From: Solanum dulcamara
Lineage: Eukaryota; Streptophyta; Magnoliopsida; Solanales; Solanaceae
DNA: 64,000 nucleotides
Reading direction: 5' to 3'
NCBI RefSeq assembly: GCF_947179165.1
Contig: NC_077237.1
Coordinates: 86,652,341 to 86,716,340 of the forward strand
Below, piece by piece: positions 37,800 to 52,271 of this stretch. The notes below the pieces were generated by a model. It was not told the origin of the DNA and did no database searches. It saw only the letters and a list, made by a program, of their open reading frames with translations. Every line of letters starts with the position of its first letter. Position 1 is the first letter of the stretch. The position numbers and the translations under genes were made by a program.

Positions 37800-40700
37800 G
37801 GAGCTACTGGAGTCGTTCCCCAGGTCGTTACGGACGCTACTATTGAAAAATCCAAGAAAATTCAACCCGGACCTCCGGCACCTAAAATATTTGTGGGCTA
37901 ACACACACGAAAAAGTGGCAAAATTGCCTAATTCCTATTGCGCCGCCAATAAAATGCTCCTAAACCCCTCTATAGCGCCACTGGGGCTACTGCAGTCGTT
38001 CCCTAGGTCGTTACAAACGCTACTATGGAAGAATACAAGAAATTTCGACCCGGACCCTCGGCACCTAAAAAATCCGTAGGCTAACACACGTGAAAAACTT
38101 GCAAAATCGCTTAATTCCTATTGCGTCTCTAATAAAATGCTCCTAAACCCCTCTAAACTGCCGTTGGGGCTATTGGAGTCGTTCCCCAGGTCGTTATGAA
38201 GGCTACTACAGAAGAATCCAAGAAATTTCAACACGAACCCCAAGCACGTAAAAAATCTGTGGGCTAACACACATGAAAAACTTGCAAAATAGCCTAATTC
38301 CTATTGCGTCTCTAATAAAATGCTCCTAAATCCATCTAAAGCAACGCCGGGGCTACTGGAGTCGTTTCCCAAGTCATTACAGACGCTACTATATAAGAAT
38401 CCAAGAAAATTCGACCCGGAACCCCGGCACCTAAAATATCCGTGGGCTAACACACACGAAAAAGTGGCAAAATTGCCTAATTCCTATTGCGCCGCCAATA
38501 AAATGCTCCTAAACCCCTATATAGCACCGTTGGGGCTGCTGGAGTCGTTCCCCAGGTCGGTACGAATGCTACAATGGAAGAATCCAAGAAATTTAGACAC
38601 GTCCCCCCGACATGTAAAAAATTCGTGGGCTAACACACACGAAAAACTGGAAAAAATCGCCTAATTCCTATTGCATCGCCAATAAAATGCTCTTAAACAC
38701 CTCTATAGCACCTCCGGAGCTACTGGAGTCATTACCCTGGTTGTTACAGACGCTACTCTTGAAGAATCCAAGAAAATTCGACCCGGACCCCCGGCACCTA
38801 AAAAATCTGTGGGCTAACACACAAGAACAACTGGCAAAATTGCCTAATTCCTATTGCGTCGCCAATAAAATACTCCTAAACCCCTCTAAAGCGCCACCGG
38901 GGCTACTGGAGTCTATCCCCGGGTCGTTACGGACGCTACAATAGAAGAATCCAAGAAATTTTGACCTGCACCCCGGCACCTAAAAAATCCGTGGGCTTAC
39001 ATACACGAAATATTTGCAAAATCGCTTAATTCCTATTGCGTCGCCAATAAAATGCTCCAAAACCCTCTATAGTGCCGCTAGGGCTGCTGGAGTCATTCCC
39101 CAGGTCGTTACGGATGCTACTATGGAAGAATCTAAGAAAATTCGACCTAGACCCCCGGCACCTAAAAATTATGTGGGCTAACACACACGAAAAACTGGCA
39201 AAATCACCTAATTCTTATTGCGTCGCCAATAAAATGCTCCTAAACCTCTCTATAGTACCGCCGGGGCTACTGGAATCGTTCCCCAGGTCGTTACAGATTC
39301 TACTATTGAAGAATCTAAGAAAATTCGACACGGACCCATCAGTACGTAAAATATCGGTGGGCTAACAAACAGGAAAAACTGGCAAAATCGCCTAATTTCT
39401 ATTGCGTTGCCAATAAAATGCTCTTAAACACCTCTATAGCACCGTCGGGGCTACTGGAGTCGTTTCCCAGGTCGTTACGGATGCTACTATGGAAGAAATC
39501 AAGAAAATTCAACCCGCACCCCGGCACCTAAAAGATCTGTGGGCTAACACAAACAAAATACTTGCAAAATCGACTAATTCGTATTGCGTCGCTAATAATA
39601 TGCTCCAGAACCCCTCTAAAGCGCCATTGGGGCTACTGTAGTCGTTCCCTAGGTCGTTACGGACGCTACTATGGAAGAATCAAAGAAAATTTGAGCCGAA
39701 CCCCCAGCACCTTAAAAATCAATGGGTTAACACGCACGAAAAACTGGCAAGATAGCCTAATTCTTATTGCGTCGCAAATAAAATGCTCCTAAACCCCTCT
39801 ATTGCCCCGCCGGGGCTACTAGAGTCGTTGCCCAGGTCGTTACGGATGCTACTATTGAAGAATCCAAGAAAATTCGACCTGGACCCCCGACACCTAAAAA
39901 ATCCGTGGGCTAACACACACGAAAAACTGGCAAAATCGCCTAATTCCTATTGCGTCGCCAATAAAATGCTCTTAAACCCCTCTAAAGCGCCACTGGGGCT
40001 ACTGGAGTCGTTCCCCAGGTTTTTACGGACGCAACTATGGACGAATCCAAGAAAATTCGACCCAGACCACCGACACCTAAAAAATCCGTGGGTTAACACG
40101 CACGAAAAACTGGCAAGATCGCCTAATTCTTATTGCATCGCAAATAAAATGCTCCTGAACCGCTCTATAGCACCGCCGGGGCTACTGGAGTCGTTCCCCA
40201 GGTCGTTACGAACACTACTATTGAAGAATCTAAGAAATTTCGACCCGGACCCCCAGCACCTAAAATATCCGTGGGCTAACACACACGAAAAACTAGCAAA
40301 ATTGCCTAATTTCTATTGCGTCGCTAATAAAATGCTCTTAAACACCTCTATAGCACCGCCGGGGCTATTAGAGTCGTTCCCCAGGTCATTACGGACGCTA
40401 CTATGGAAGAATCCAAGAAATTCAACCCGGACCCCCGCCACCTAAAATATCTGTGGGCTAACACACACGAAAAAATGGCAAAATTGCCTAATTCCTATTG
40501 CGCCGCCCATAAAATGCTACCAAACCCCTCTATAGCGCCGCCGGGGCTATTGGAGTCATTCCCCAGGTCGTTACGGATGTTACAATTGAAGAATCCAAGA
40601 AATTTAGACAAGGACCCCGGCATGTAAAAAATACGTGGGCTAACACACACGAAAAACAAGCAAAATCGCTTAATTCCTATTGCGTCGCCAATAAAATGCT

Positions 40701-42304
40701 CCTAAACCACTCTAAAGCACCGTCGGGGCTACTGGAGTCGTTCCCCAGGTCGTTACGTACGTTACAATTGAAGAATCCAAGAAAATATGAACCGGACCCC
40801 CGGCACCTAAAAAATCTGTGGGCAAACATGCACGAAAAACTGGCAAAATCAACTAATTCCTATTGTGTCGCCAATAAAATGCTCCTAAACCCCTCTAAAG
40901 CGCCGTCGGGGCTACTGAAGTTGTTTCCCAAGTCGTTACGGATGCTACTATGGAAGAATCCAAGAAAATTCAACCCGGACCTCCGGCACCTAAAATATCC
41001 GTGGGCTAACACACACGAAAAAGTGGCAAAATTGCCTAATTTCTATTGCGCCGCCAATAAAATGCTCGTAAACCCCTCTATAGCGCCGTTGAGGCTGCTG
41101 GAGTCAATCCCAAGGTCGGTATGAACGCTACAATGGAAGAATCCAAGAAATTTAGACACGGCCCCCCGGCATGTAAAAAATTCGTGGGCTAACACACACG
41201 AAAAACTGGCAAAATTACCTAATTTCTATTGCGTCGCCAATAAAATGCTCTTAAAACCTCTATAGCACCGCCGGGGCTACTAGTGTCATTCCCCAGGTCG
41301 TTACAGACGCTACTGTTGAAGAATCCAAGAAAATTCGACACGGATCCCCGGCACCTAAAATATCTGTGGGCTAACACACACGAAAAAATGGCAAAATTGC
41401 CTAATTTCTATTGCGTCGCCAATAAAATACTCCTAAACCCTTCTAAAGAGCCACCGGGGCTACTGGAGTCGTTCCCCAGGTCGTTACGGACGCTACAATG
41501 GAAGAATCCAAGAAAATTCGACCCGCACCCCGACACCTAAAAAATCCATGGGCTTACATACACGAAAAAATTGCAAAATCTCCTAATTCCTATTGCGTCG
41601 CCAATAAAATGCTCCTAAACCCTCTATAGCGCCTCCAGGGCTGCTGGAGGCGTTCTCCAGATCGTTACGGACGCTACTATGGAAGAATACAAGAAAATTC
41701 GACCTAGACCGCAGCACCTAAAAATTCTGTGGGCTAACACACACGAAAAACTGGCAAAATCGCCTAATTCCTATTGCGTCGCCAATAAAATGCTCCTAAA
41801 CCTCTCTAAAGCGCCGTTGGGGCTACTGGAGTCGTTCCCCAGGTTTTTACGGATACTACTATGGAAGAATCCAAGAAAATTTGACCCGGACCACCGACAC
41901 CTAAAATATATGTGGGCTAACACACACAAAAAACTAGCAAAATTGCCTAATTCCTATTGCGTCGCTAATAAAATGCTCCTAAACCTCTCTAAAGCGCCGC
42001 TGGGGCTACATGAGTCGTTCCCCAGGTCGTTACGGACGTAAATATGGAAGAATCCAATAAAATTTAAACCGGACCCACGGCACCTAAAAAATTCGTGGGC
42101 AAATATACACGAAAAACTGGCAAAATCGCCTAATTCCTATTGCGTCGCCAATAAAATGCTCCTAAACTCCTCTAAAGCGTTGCTGGGGCTACTGGAGTCG
42201 TTCCCCAGGTCGTTACGGACGCTACTATGGAAGAATCCAAGAAAATTTGACACGGACCCCTGGCACCTAAAAAATTTGTGGGATAACACACAAGAAAAAC
42301 TGGC

Positions 42305-43195
42305 AAAATCGCCTAATTATTATTGCGTCTCTAATAAAATCCTCCTAAACCCCTCTAAAGCACCGCCGGGGCTACTGGAGTCGTTCCCCAGGTCGTTATG
42401 GATGCTACTATGGAAGAAATCAAGAAAATTCGACCCGCACCCCCGGCACCTAAAATATCTATGGGCTAACACACACAAAAAACTTGCAAAATCGACTAAT
42501 TCATATTGCGTTGCTAATAAAATGCTCCTGAACCCCTCTAAAGCGCCGCCGGGGCTACTGGAGTCGTTCCCTAGGTCGTTACGGACGCTACAATGGAATA
42601 ATCCAAGAAAATTTGACCCGAACCCCCAGCACCTTAAAAATCTGTGGGTTAACACACACAAAAAACTGGAAAAATCGCCTAATTCCTATTGCGTCGCAAA
42701 GAAAATGCTCCTAAACCCCTCTATAGCGCCGCCGAGGCTACTAGAGTCATTGCCCAGGTCGTTACGGACCCTACTACTGAAGAATCCAAGAAAATTCAAC
42801 CCCGACCCCCGGCACCTAAAAAATCTGTGGGCAAACACACAAGAAAAACTGGCAAAATCGCCTAATTCCTATTGCGTCGCCAATAAAATGCTGTTAAACC
42901 CCTCTAAAGTGCAACCGGGGCTACTGGAGTCGTTCCCCATGTCGTTACGGATGCTACTATGGAAGAATACAAGAAAATTCGACCCAGACCCCCCTCACCT
43001 AAAAAATCCGTGGGCTAACACACACGAAAAACTGGCAAAATCGCCTAATTATTATTGCGTCTCTAATAAAATCCTCCTAAACCCCTCAAAAGCACCGCCG
43101 GGGCTACTGGAGTCGTTCCCCAGGTCGTTATGGATGCTACTATGGAAGAAATCAAGAAAATTCGACCCGCACCCCCGGCACCTAAAATATCCGTG
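42305..43195 (+). repeat. Four-unit duplication (732-bp offset)
   Basis: The unit with CCTAATTATTATTGCGTC, AAAATCCTCCTAAAC and GGAAGAAATCAAGAAAATTCG occurs at 42,305 and again at 43,037, exactly 732 bp (4 x 183) later. I see one difference (CTCTAAAGC versus CTCAAAAGC) before the two part at CACCTAAAATAT. The intervening three units are of other types. The offset being a multiple of three keeps the long stop-free frame open here. Confidence 0.7.
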
Positions 43196-45060
43196 GGCTA
43201 ACACACACAAAAAAGTGGCAAAATTGCCTAATTCCTATTGCGCTGCCAATAAAATGCTCCTAAACCCCTCTATAGCGCTGCCGGGGCTGCTAGAGTCATT
43301 CCACAAGTCATTACGGACGCTACAATAGAAGAATCAAAGACATTTCAACACGGCCCCCCATCACGTAAAAAAATCCATGGGCTAACACACACGAAAAACT
43401 GGTAAAATCGCCTAATTCCTATTACGTCTCAAATAAAATGCTCCTAAACCCCTTTTAAGCACTGCCGGAGCTACTGGAGTCGTTCCCCAGGTCGTTACAG
43501 ACGCTACTATTGAAGAATCCAAGAAAATTCGACCCGAACGCTTGGCACCTAAAACATCTGTGGGCTAGCAGACACGAAAAAGTGGCAAAATTGCTTAATT
43601 CCTATTGCGCCGCAATTAAAATGCTCCTAAACCCCTCTATAGCGCCGTCGGGGCTGCTGGAGTCGTTCTCCAGGTCGGTACGGATGCTATAATGGAAGAA
43701 TCCAAGAAATTTAGACACGCCCCCCCGGCATGTAAAAAATCCGTTGGCTAACACATACGAAAAACTAGAAAAACTTCCTAATTTCTATTGCGTCGCCAAT
43801 AAAATTCTCTTAAACACCTCTATAGCATCGCCGGGACAACAGGAGTCATTCCCCGTGTCGTTACGGACGCTACTATAGAAGAATCCAAGAAAATCCGACC
43901 CGGACCCCCGACACCTAAAATATGCGTAGGCTAACACACATGAAAAAATGGCAAAATTGCCTAATTCCTATTGCGCCGCCAATAAAATGCTCCTAAACCC
44001 CTCTATAGCGTCGCCGGGGCTACTGGAGTCGTTCTCTAGGTCGTTACGGATGTTACAATGGAAGAATCCAAGAAATTTAGATAAGGACCCCGACATGTAA
44101 AAAATCCGTGGGCTAACACACACGAAAAACTGGCAAAATCACTTAATTCGTATTGCGTCGCCAATAAAATTCTCCTAAGCCCCTCTAAAGCACCACCGGG
44201 GCTACTGGAGTCGTTCCCCAGATCGTTTCGGAAGCTATAATGGAAGAATCCTAGAAATTTCAACACGGATCCCCGGCACGTAAAATATCTGTGGGCTAAC
44301 ACACATGAAAAACTTGCAAAATTGCCTAATTACTATTGCGTCTCTAATAAAATGCTCCTAAGCCCCTCTAAAGCGCCGCTGGGGCGAATGGAGTAATTCC
44401 CCAGGTCGTTACGGACACTAATATGGAAGAATCCAAGAAAATTCGACCCGGACCCCTGGCACCTAAAATATCTGTGAGCTAACACACACGAACAAGCGGC
44501 AAAATTGCCTAATTCCTATTGCGTCGCCAATAAAATGCTCCTAAACCCCTCTAAAGCGCCATCGGGGCTACTGGAGTTGTTCCCCAGGTCGTTACGGACG
44601 CTACAATGGAAGAATCTAAGAAAATTTGACCCGCACCCCCGACACCTAAAAAATCCGTGGACTAACACACACGAAAAACTGACAAAATTGCTTAATTCCT
44701 ATTGCATCGCCAATAAAATGCTCCTAATCCCCTCTATAGCGCCGTCGGGGCTACTGGAGTCGTTCCCCAGGTCGTTTGGGATGTTACAATGGAAGAATCC
44801 AAGAAATTTGGACAAGGACCCCCCGCATTTACAAAATCTGTAGGTTAACACACACGAAAAACTAGTAAAATCACCTAATTCCTATTGCGTCACCAATAAA
44901 ATGGTCCTAAACCCCTCTAAAGCGCCGCCGGGGCTATTGGAGTCGTTCCCCAGGTCGTTACGGACATTACTATGTAAGAATCTAAGAAAATTTGAACCGA
45001 ACCCCCGGCAACTAAAAAATCCGTGGGCAAACATACACGAAAAACTGGCAAAATCGCCTA
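42560..45060 (+). repeat. 15-unit repeat R3, copy a
   Basis: It aligns with 45,300-47,980. Landmarks: GCAAAGAAAATGCTCC (42,706/45,440), GCAATTAAAATGCTCC (43,612/46,351), CACGCCCCCCCGGCATG (43,717/46,456) and GGTCCTAAACCCC (44,903/47,825). Offset is 2734-2740 bp (15 units) over most of the length and 2922 bp at the right end, where copy b has one more unit. Confidence 0.7.
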
Positions 45061-45299
45061 ATTCCTATTGCATCGCCAATAAAATTCTCCTAAACCCCTC
45101 TAAAGCGTCGCCGGGGCTACTGGAGTCGTTCCCCAAGGCGTTATGGATGCTACTATGGAAGAAATAAAGAAAATTCAACCCGCACCCCCGGTACCTAAAA
45201 TATCCGTGGGCTAACACACACAAAAAACTTGCAAAATTGACTAATTCATATTGCATCGCTAATAAAATGCTCCTGAACCCCTCTAAAGCGCCGCCGGGG

Positions 45300-47980
45300 C
45301 TACTGGAGTCGTTCCCTAGGTCGTTATAGATGCTACTATGGAAGAATCCAAGAAAATTTGACCCGAACCCCAGCACCATAAAAATTCGTGGGTTAACACA
45401 CAAAAAAAACTGGAAAAATCGCCTAATTCCTATTGCGTCGCAAAGAAAATGCTCCTTAACCCCTCTATAGCGCTGCCGGGGCTACTAGAGTCATTGCCTA
45501 GGTATTTACAGATGCTACTACTGAAGAATCCAAGAAAATTCAACCCGGACCCCCGGCACCTAAAAAATCTGTGGGCTAACACACAAGAAAAACTGGCAAA
45601 ATCGCCTAATTCTATTGCGTCGCTAATAAAATGCTCTTAAACCCCTCTAAAGCGCAACCGCGGCTACTAGAGTCATTCTCCAGGTCGTTACGGACGCTAC
45701 TATGGAAGAATCCAAGAAAATTCTACCCAGAACCCCGACACCTAAAAAATTCGTGGGCTAACACACACTAAAAACTGGCAAAATTGCCTAATTCCTATTG
45801 CGTCGCCAATAAAATGCTCCTAAACCCCTCTATAGCGCCGCCGGGGCTACTAGAGTAGTTGCCCAGGTCGTTACTGACGCTACTATTGAAGAATCCAAGA
45901 AAATTTGACCCGTACCCCCGGCACCTAAAATATCTGTGGGCTAACACAAACGAAAAAGTGGCAAAATTGCCTAATTCCTATTGCGTTGCCAATAAAATGC
46001 TCCTAAACCCCTCTATAGCGCTGCCGGGGCTGCTGGAGTCGTTCCCCAAGTCATTACGGACGCTACAATAGAAAAATCCAAGACATTTCAACACGGCCCC
46101 CATCACGTAAAAAATCCATGGGCTAACACACACGAAAAACTGGTAAAATCGCCTAATTCCTATTACGTCTCAAATAAAATGCTCCTAAACCCCTCTTAAG
46201 CGCCGCCGGAGCTACTGGAGTCGTTCCCCAGGTCGTTACGGATGCTACTATTGAAGAATCAAATAAATTCGATCCAAACCCTTGGCACCTAAAATATCTG
46301 TGGGCTAGCACACACGAAAAGTGGCAAAATTGCTTAATTCCTATTGCGCCGCAATTAAAATGCTCCTAAACCACTCTATAGCGCCGTCGGGGCTGCTGGA
46401 GTCGTTCTCCAGGTCGGTACGGATGCTACAATGGAAGAATCCACGAAATTTAGACACGCCCCCCCGGCATGTAAAAAATCCATTGGCTAACACACACGAA
46501 AAACTAGAAAAACTTCCTAATTTCTATTGCGTCGCCAATAAAATGCTCTTAAACACCTCTATAGCATCGCCGGGACTACTGTAGTCGTTCCCCGTGTCGT
46601 TACGGACGCTACTATAGAAGAATCCAAGAAAATCCGACCCGGACCCCCGGCACCTAAAATATCCGTAGGCTAACACACATGAAAAAATGGCAAAATTGCC
46701 TAATTCCTATTGCGCCGCCAATAAAATGCTCCTAAACCCCTCTATAGCGCCGCCGGGGCTACTGGAGTCGTTCTCCAGGTCGTTACGGATGTTACAATGG
46801 AAGAATCCAAGAAATTTAGATAAGGACCCCGACATGTAAAAAATCCGTGGGCTAACACACACGAAAAACTGGCAAAATCACTTAATTCCTATTGCGTCGC
46901 CATTAAAATTCTCTTAAGCCCCTCTAAAGCACCACCGGGGCTACTGGAGTCGTTCCCCAGGTCGTTACGGATGCTATAATAGAAGAATCCTAGAAATTTC
47001 AACACGGACCCCCGGCACGTAAAAAATTTGTGGGCTAACACACATGAAAAACTTTGCGAAATTGCCTAATTACTATTGCGTCTCTAATAAAATGCTCCTA
47101 AGCCCCTCTAAAGCGCCGCCGGGGCGACTGGAGTCAATCCCCAGGTCGTTACGGACACTAAAATGGAAGAATCCAAGAAAATTCTACCCGGACCCCTGGC
47201 ACCTAAAATAATTGTGAGCTAACACACACGAACAATCGGCAAAATTGCCTAATTCCAATTGCGTCGCAAATAAAATGCTCCTAAACCCCTCTAAAGCGCC
47301 ATCGGGGCTACTGGAGTTGTTCCCCAGGTCGTTACGGATGCTACAATGGAAGAATCTAAGAAAATTTGACCCGCACCCCCGACACCTAAAAAATCCGTGG
47401 ACTAACACACATGAAAAACTGGCAAAATTACTTAATTCCTATTGCATCGCCAATAAAATGCTCCTAAACCCCTCTATACCACCGCCGGGGCTACTAGAGT
47501 CGTTCCCCAGGTCATTATGGACGCTACTATGGAAAAATCGAAAAAACTTCGACCCGGACCTCCGGCACCTAAAATATTTGTAGGCTAACACACACGAAAT
47601 AGTGGCAAAATTGCCTAATTCCGATTGCGCCGCCAATAAAATGCTCCTAAACTCCTCTATAGCGCCGTCGGGGCTACTGGAGTCGTTTCCCAGGTCGTTA
47701 CGGATGTTACAATGGAAGAATCCAAGAAATTTATACAAGGACCCCCGCATTTACAAAATCCGTAGGCTAACACACACGAAAAACTAGCAAAATCACCTAA
47801 TTCCTATTGCGTCACCAATAAAATGGTCCTAAACCCCTCTAAAGCGCCGCCGGGGCTACTGGAGTCGTTCCCCAGGTCGTTACAGACGTTAATATGTAAG
47901 AATATAAGAAAATTTGAACCGGACCCCCGGCACCTAAAAAATCCATGGGCAAACATAAACGAAAAACTGGCAAAATCGCC
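45300..47980 (+). repeat. 15/16-unit repeat R3, copy b
   Basis: This is the partner of 42,560-45,060. An extra unit at about 47,500-47,690 (GAAAAATCGAAAAAACTTCGACC followed by CTCCGGCACC) lengthens it from 15 to 16 units. Other differences are scattered substitutions such as ATTCCAATTGCG at 47,252 in place of ATTCCTATTGCG. Confidence 0.65.
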
Positions 47981-49532
47981 TAACTTCTATTGCGTCGCTA
48001 ATAAAATGCTCTTAAACACCTCTATAGCACCGCCGGAGCTACTGGAGTCATTCCCCAGGTCGTTACGGACGCTACTCTTGAAGAATCCAAGAAAATTCGA
48101 CCCAGACCCCGACACCTAAAATATCCGTGGGCTAACACACACGAAAAAATGGCAAAATTGCCTAATTCCTATTGCGTCTCTAATAAAAAGCTCCTAAGCC
48201 CCTCTAAAGCGCCGCCGGGGCAACTGGAGTCGTTCCCCAGGTCGTTACGGACATTAATATGGAAGAATCAAAGAAAATTCAACACGGAACCCAAACACGT
48301 AAAACATCTGTGGGCTAACACACATGAAAAACTGGCAAAATCGCCTAATTCCTATTGCGTCTCAAATAAAATGCTCCTAAACCCCTCTAAAGCAACGTCG
48401 GGGCTACTGTAGTCATTTTCCAGGTCGTTACAGAAGCTACTATGAAAGAATCCAAGAAAATTCAACCCAGACCCCCGGCCCCTAAAATATTCGTGGGCTA
48501 ACACATACGAAAAAGTGGCAAAATTGCTTAATTACTATTGCGCCGCCAATAAAATGCTCCTAAACCCCTCTATAGTGCCGTCGGGGCTACTGGTGTCGTT
48601 CCCCAGGTCGTTACAGATGTTACAATGGAAGAATCCAAGAAATTTAGATAAGGATCCCGGCATGTAAAAAATCTGTGGGCTACCACACACGAAAAACTGG
48701 CAAAATTTCCTAATTCCTATTGCGTCGCCAATAAAATGCTCCTAAACCTCTCTAAAGCGCCGCTGGGCTACTGGAGTAGTTCCCTAGGTCGCTAAAGACG
48801 CTACTATGGAAGAATCCGAGAAAATTTGAGACGGACCCCTGGCACCTAAAAATTCTGTGGGCTAACACACGAAAAACTGGGAAAATCGCCTAATTCCTAT
48901 TGCGTCGCCAATAAAATGCTCCTAAACCTCTCTAAAGAGCCGCTGGGGCTACTGGAGTCGTTCCCCAGGTCGCTATGGACGCTACTATGGAAGAATCCAA
49001 GAAAATTTGAGACGGACCCCTGGCACCTAAAAAATCTATGTGCTAACACACACGAAAAATTGGCAAAATTGCCTAATTCGTATTGCGTCTCTAATAAAAT
49101 GCTCCTTAACCCCTCTAAAGCACCGCCGGGGCTACTGGAGTCGTTCTCCAGGTCGTTACGAACGCTACAATAGAAGATTCCAAGCAATTTCGACAAGGCC
49201 CCCAGCACATAAAAAATCTGTGGGCTAACACATAAGAAAAACTGGCAAAATCGTCTAATTCCTATTGCGTCGCCAATAAAATGCTCCTAAACCCTCTAAA
49301 GCGCCGCCGGGGCTACTGGAGTCGTTCCCCAGGTCGTTACAGATGCTACTATGGAAGAAATCAAGAAAATTCGACACGGCCCCCCAGCACGTAAAAAATC
49401 TGTGGGCTAACACACAAGAAAAACTGGCAAAATTGCCTAATTCCTATTGCGTCGCCAATAAAATGCTCCTAAACCCTCTATAGCGCCTCCAGGGCTGCTG
49501 GAGTCATTCCCCAGATCGTTACAGACGCTACT

Positions 49533-52271
49533 ATGGAAGAATCCAAAAAATTCGACCTAGACCCCCGGCATCTAAAAATTCTATGGGCTAACACACACGA
49601 AAAACTGGCAAAATTGCCTAATTCCTATTGCGTCACTAATAAAATTCTCCTAAACCTCTCTATAGTGCCGCCGGGGCTACTGGAGTCATTCACCAGGTTG
49701 TTACGGACGCTATTATTGAAGAATCTAAGAATATTTGACACAGACCCACCGGCACGTAAAACATCGGTGGGCTAACAAATACGAAAAAATGGCAAAATCG
49801 CCTAATGCCTATTGCGCCACTAATAAAATGCTCCTAAACCCCTCTAAAGCGCCGTCGGGGCTACTAGAGTCATTCTCCAGGTTGTTACGTACGCTACTAT
49901 GGAAGAATCCAAGAAAATTCGACCCGGACCCCCGACACCTAAAATATCGGTGGGCTAACACATACGAAAAACTGGCAAAATCTTCTAATTCCTATTACGT
50001 CGCCAATAAAATGCTCCTTAATCTCTCTAAAGCGCCGCTGGGGCTACTGGAGTCGTTCCCCAGGTCGCTACGGACGCTACTATGGAAGGATCCAAGAAAA
50101 TTTGATACGGACCCCTAGCACCTAAAATATCTGTGTGCTAACACACACGAAAAACTGGCAAAATTGCCTAATTCCTATTGCGTCTCTAATAAAATGCTCC
50201 TACACCCATCTAAAGCACCGCCGGGGCTACTGGAGTCATTTCCCAGGTTGTTACGTATGCTACAATGGAAGATTCCAAGAAATTTCGACACGGCCTCCCA
50301 GCACGTAAAAAATCCATAGGCTAACATACAAGAAAAACTGGCAAAAACGCCTAATTCCTATTGCGTCTCAAATAAAATGCTCCTAAACTCCTCTAAAGCG
50401 CCGCCGGGGCTACTGGAGTCGTACCCCAAGTCGTTACGGATGCTATTATGGAAGAATACAAGAAAAGTCGACACAGACCCCCGGCACGTAAAAAATCCGT
50501 GGGCTAACACACACAAAAAACTGGTAAAATCGCCTAATTCCTATTGCGTCGCAAATAAAATGTTCCTAAACCCCTCTATAGCGCCGTCGGGTCTACTGGT
50601 GTCGTTCCCCAGGTCGTTACGGATTTTACAATGAAAGAATCCAAGAAATTTAGATACGAATCCCGGCATGTAAAAAATCTGTGGGCTAACACACACGAAA
50701 AATTGGCAAAATCTCCTAATTCCTATTGCATCGCAAATAAAATGCTCCTTAACCTCTCTAAAGCGCCGCCGGGGCTACTATAGTCGTTTCCCAGGTCGTT
50801 ACGGACGCTACTATGGAAGAATCCAAGAAAATTTGACCTGTACCCCCGGCACCTAAAAATTCCATGGGCGTTACACACGAAAAACTGGCAAAATCGCCCA
50901 ATTCCTATTGCGTCGCCAATAAAATGCTCTTAAACCCCTCTAAAGCGCCACCGGGGCTACTGGAGTCGTTCCCCAGGTCGTTACGGACGCTACTATGGAA
51001 TAATATAAGAAATTTCGACCCGGACCCCCGACACCTAAAAAATCCGTGGGGTAACACACACGAAAAATTGGCAAAATTGCCTAATTCCTATTGCGTCGCC
51101 AATAAAATGCTCCTGAACCCCTCTATAGCGCCTCCGGGGCTACTGGAGTTGTTCCCCAGGTTGTTACGGACGCTATTATTGAAGAATCAAAGAAAATTCG
51201 ACCCAGACCCCCGGCACCTAAAATATCCGTGGGCTAACACACACGAAAAAGTGGCAAAATTGCCTAATTCCAGTTGCACCGCTAATAAAATATTCCTAAA
51301 CCCCTCTACAGCACCGCCGGGGCTGCTGGAGTCGTTCCCCAGGTCGTTACGGACGTTATTATGGAGGAATCTAAGAAAATTTGAACCGGACCCCCGGCAC
51401 CTAAAAAATCTGTGGGTAAACATACACGAAAAACTGGCAAAATCACCTAATTCCTATTGTGTCGCCAATAAAATGCTCCTAAACCCCTCTAAAGCGCCGC
51501 CGGGGCTACTGGAGTCATTTCCCAGGTCGTTACAGATGCTACTATGGAAGAATCCAAGAAAATTCGACCCGAACCCCCGGCACCTAAAATATCCTCGGGC
51601 TAACACACATGAAAAAGTGGCAAAATTGTCTAATTCATATTGCTCCGCCAATAAAATGCTCCTAAACCCCTCTATAGCTCCATTGAGGTTGCTGGAGTCG
51701 TTCCCCAGGTCGGTACGAATGCTACAATGGAAGAATCCAAGAAATTTAGACACGGCCCCCCGGCATGTAAAAAATCTGTAGGTTAACATACACGAAAAAC
51801 TGTCAAAATTGCCTAATTTCTATTCTGTCGCCAATAAAATGCTCTTAAAACCTCTATAGCACCGTCGGGGCTATTAGAGTCATTCTCCAAGTCGTTACGG
51901 ATGCTACTATGCAAGAATCTAAGAAAATACGACCCGGATCCCCGGCACCTAAAATATCTGTGGGCTAACACACACAAAAAATGGCAAAATTGCCTAATTC
52001 CTATTGCGTCGCCAATAAAATACTTCTAAACCCCTCTAAAGCGCCACCGAGGCTACTGGAGTCGTTCCCCAGGTCGTTACGGACGCTACAATGGAAGAAT
52101 CCAAGAAAAGTCGACCCGCACCCCGTCACCTAAAAAATTCGTGGGCTTACATACACGAAAAATTTGCAAAATTGCCTAATTCCTATTGATTCGCCAATAA
52201 AATGCTCCTAAACCCTCTATAGCGCCTCCAGGGCTGCTGGAGTCATTCCCCAGATCGTTACAGACGCTACT
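49533..52271 (+). repeat. 15-unit higher-order repeat, copy 1
   Basis: About 2739 bp from ATGGAAGAATCCAAAAAATTCG to the next occurrence. It holds in order: a CCTAGACCCC unit, a CACCGGCACGT/GGTGGGCTAACAAA unit, a GGTCGCTACGG/TGTGTGCTAAC unit, a TACACCCATCTAAAG unit, an AGTCGTACCCCAAGTCG unit, a GGGCGTTACACACG junction (50,868), a CCAGTTGCACCGC unit and a TATTCTGTCGCC unit. Copy 2 repeats the same series 4378 bp (24 units) downstream because a shortened copy lies between them. Confidence 0.85.

Noticed and set aside
42156..43328. 390-codon open frame on the plus strand as a repeat-protein gene
   Set aside because: It is six and a half satellite units read through. The same frame in other units is broken by single-base indels and TAG changes, there is no unique sequence, and the start is the ATG present in every unit.
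50860..50880. GGGCGTTACACACG as a target-site or integration scar
   Set aside because: No inserted sequence or flanking duplication accompanies it. It behaves as an inherited unit variant within the 15-unit repeat.
50864..51781. 305-codon plus-strand frame, and similar frames of 195-295 codons at 8387, 11,935, 27,076, 31,821 and 39,783
   Set aside because: All are stretches where several units happen to be 183 bp without a stop change. Products are the same 61-residue periodic peptide with no recognisable domain.
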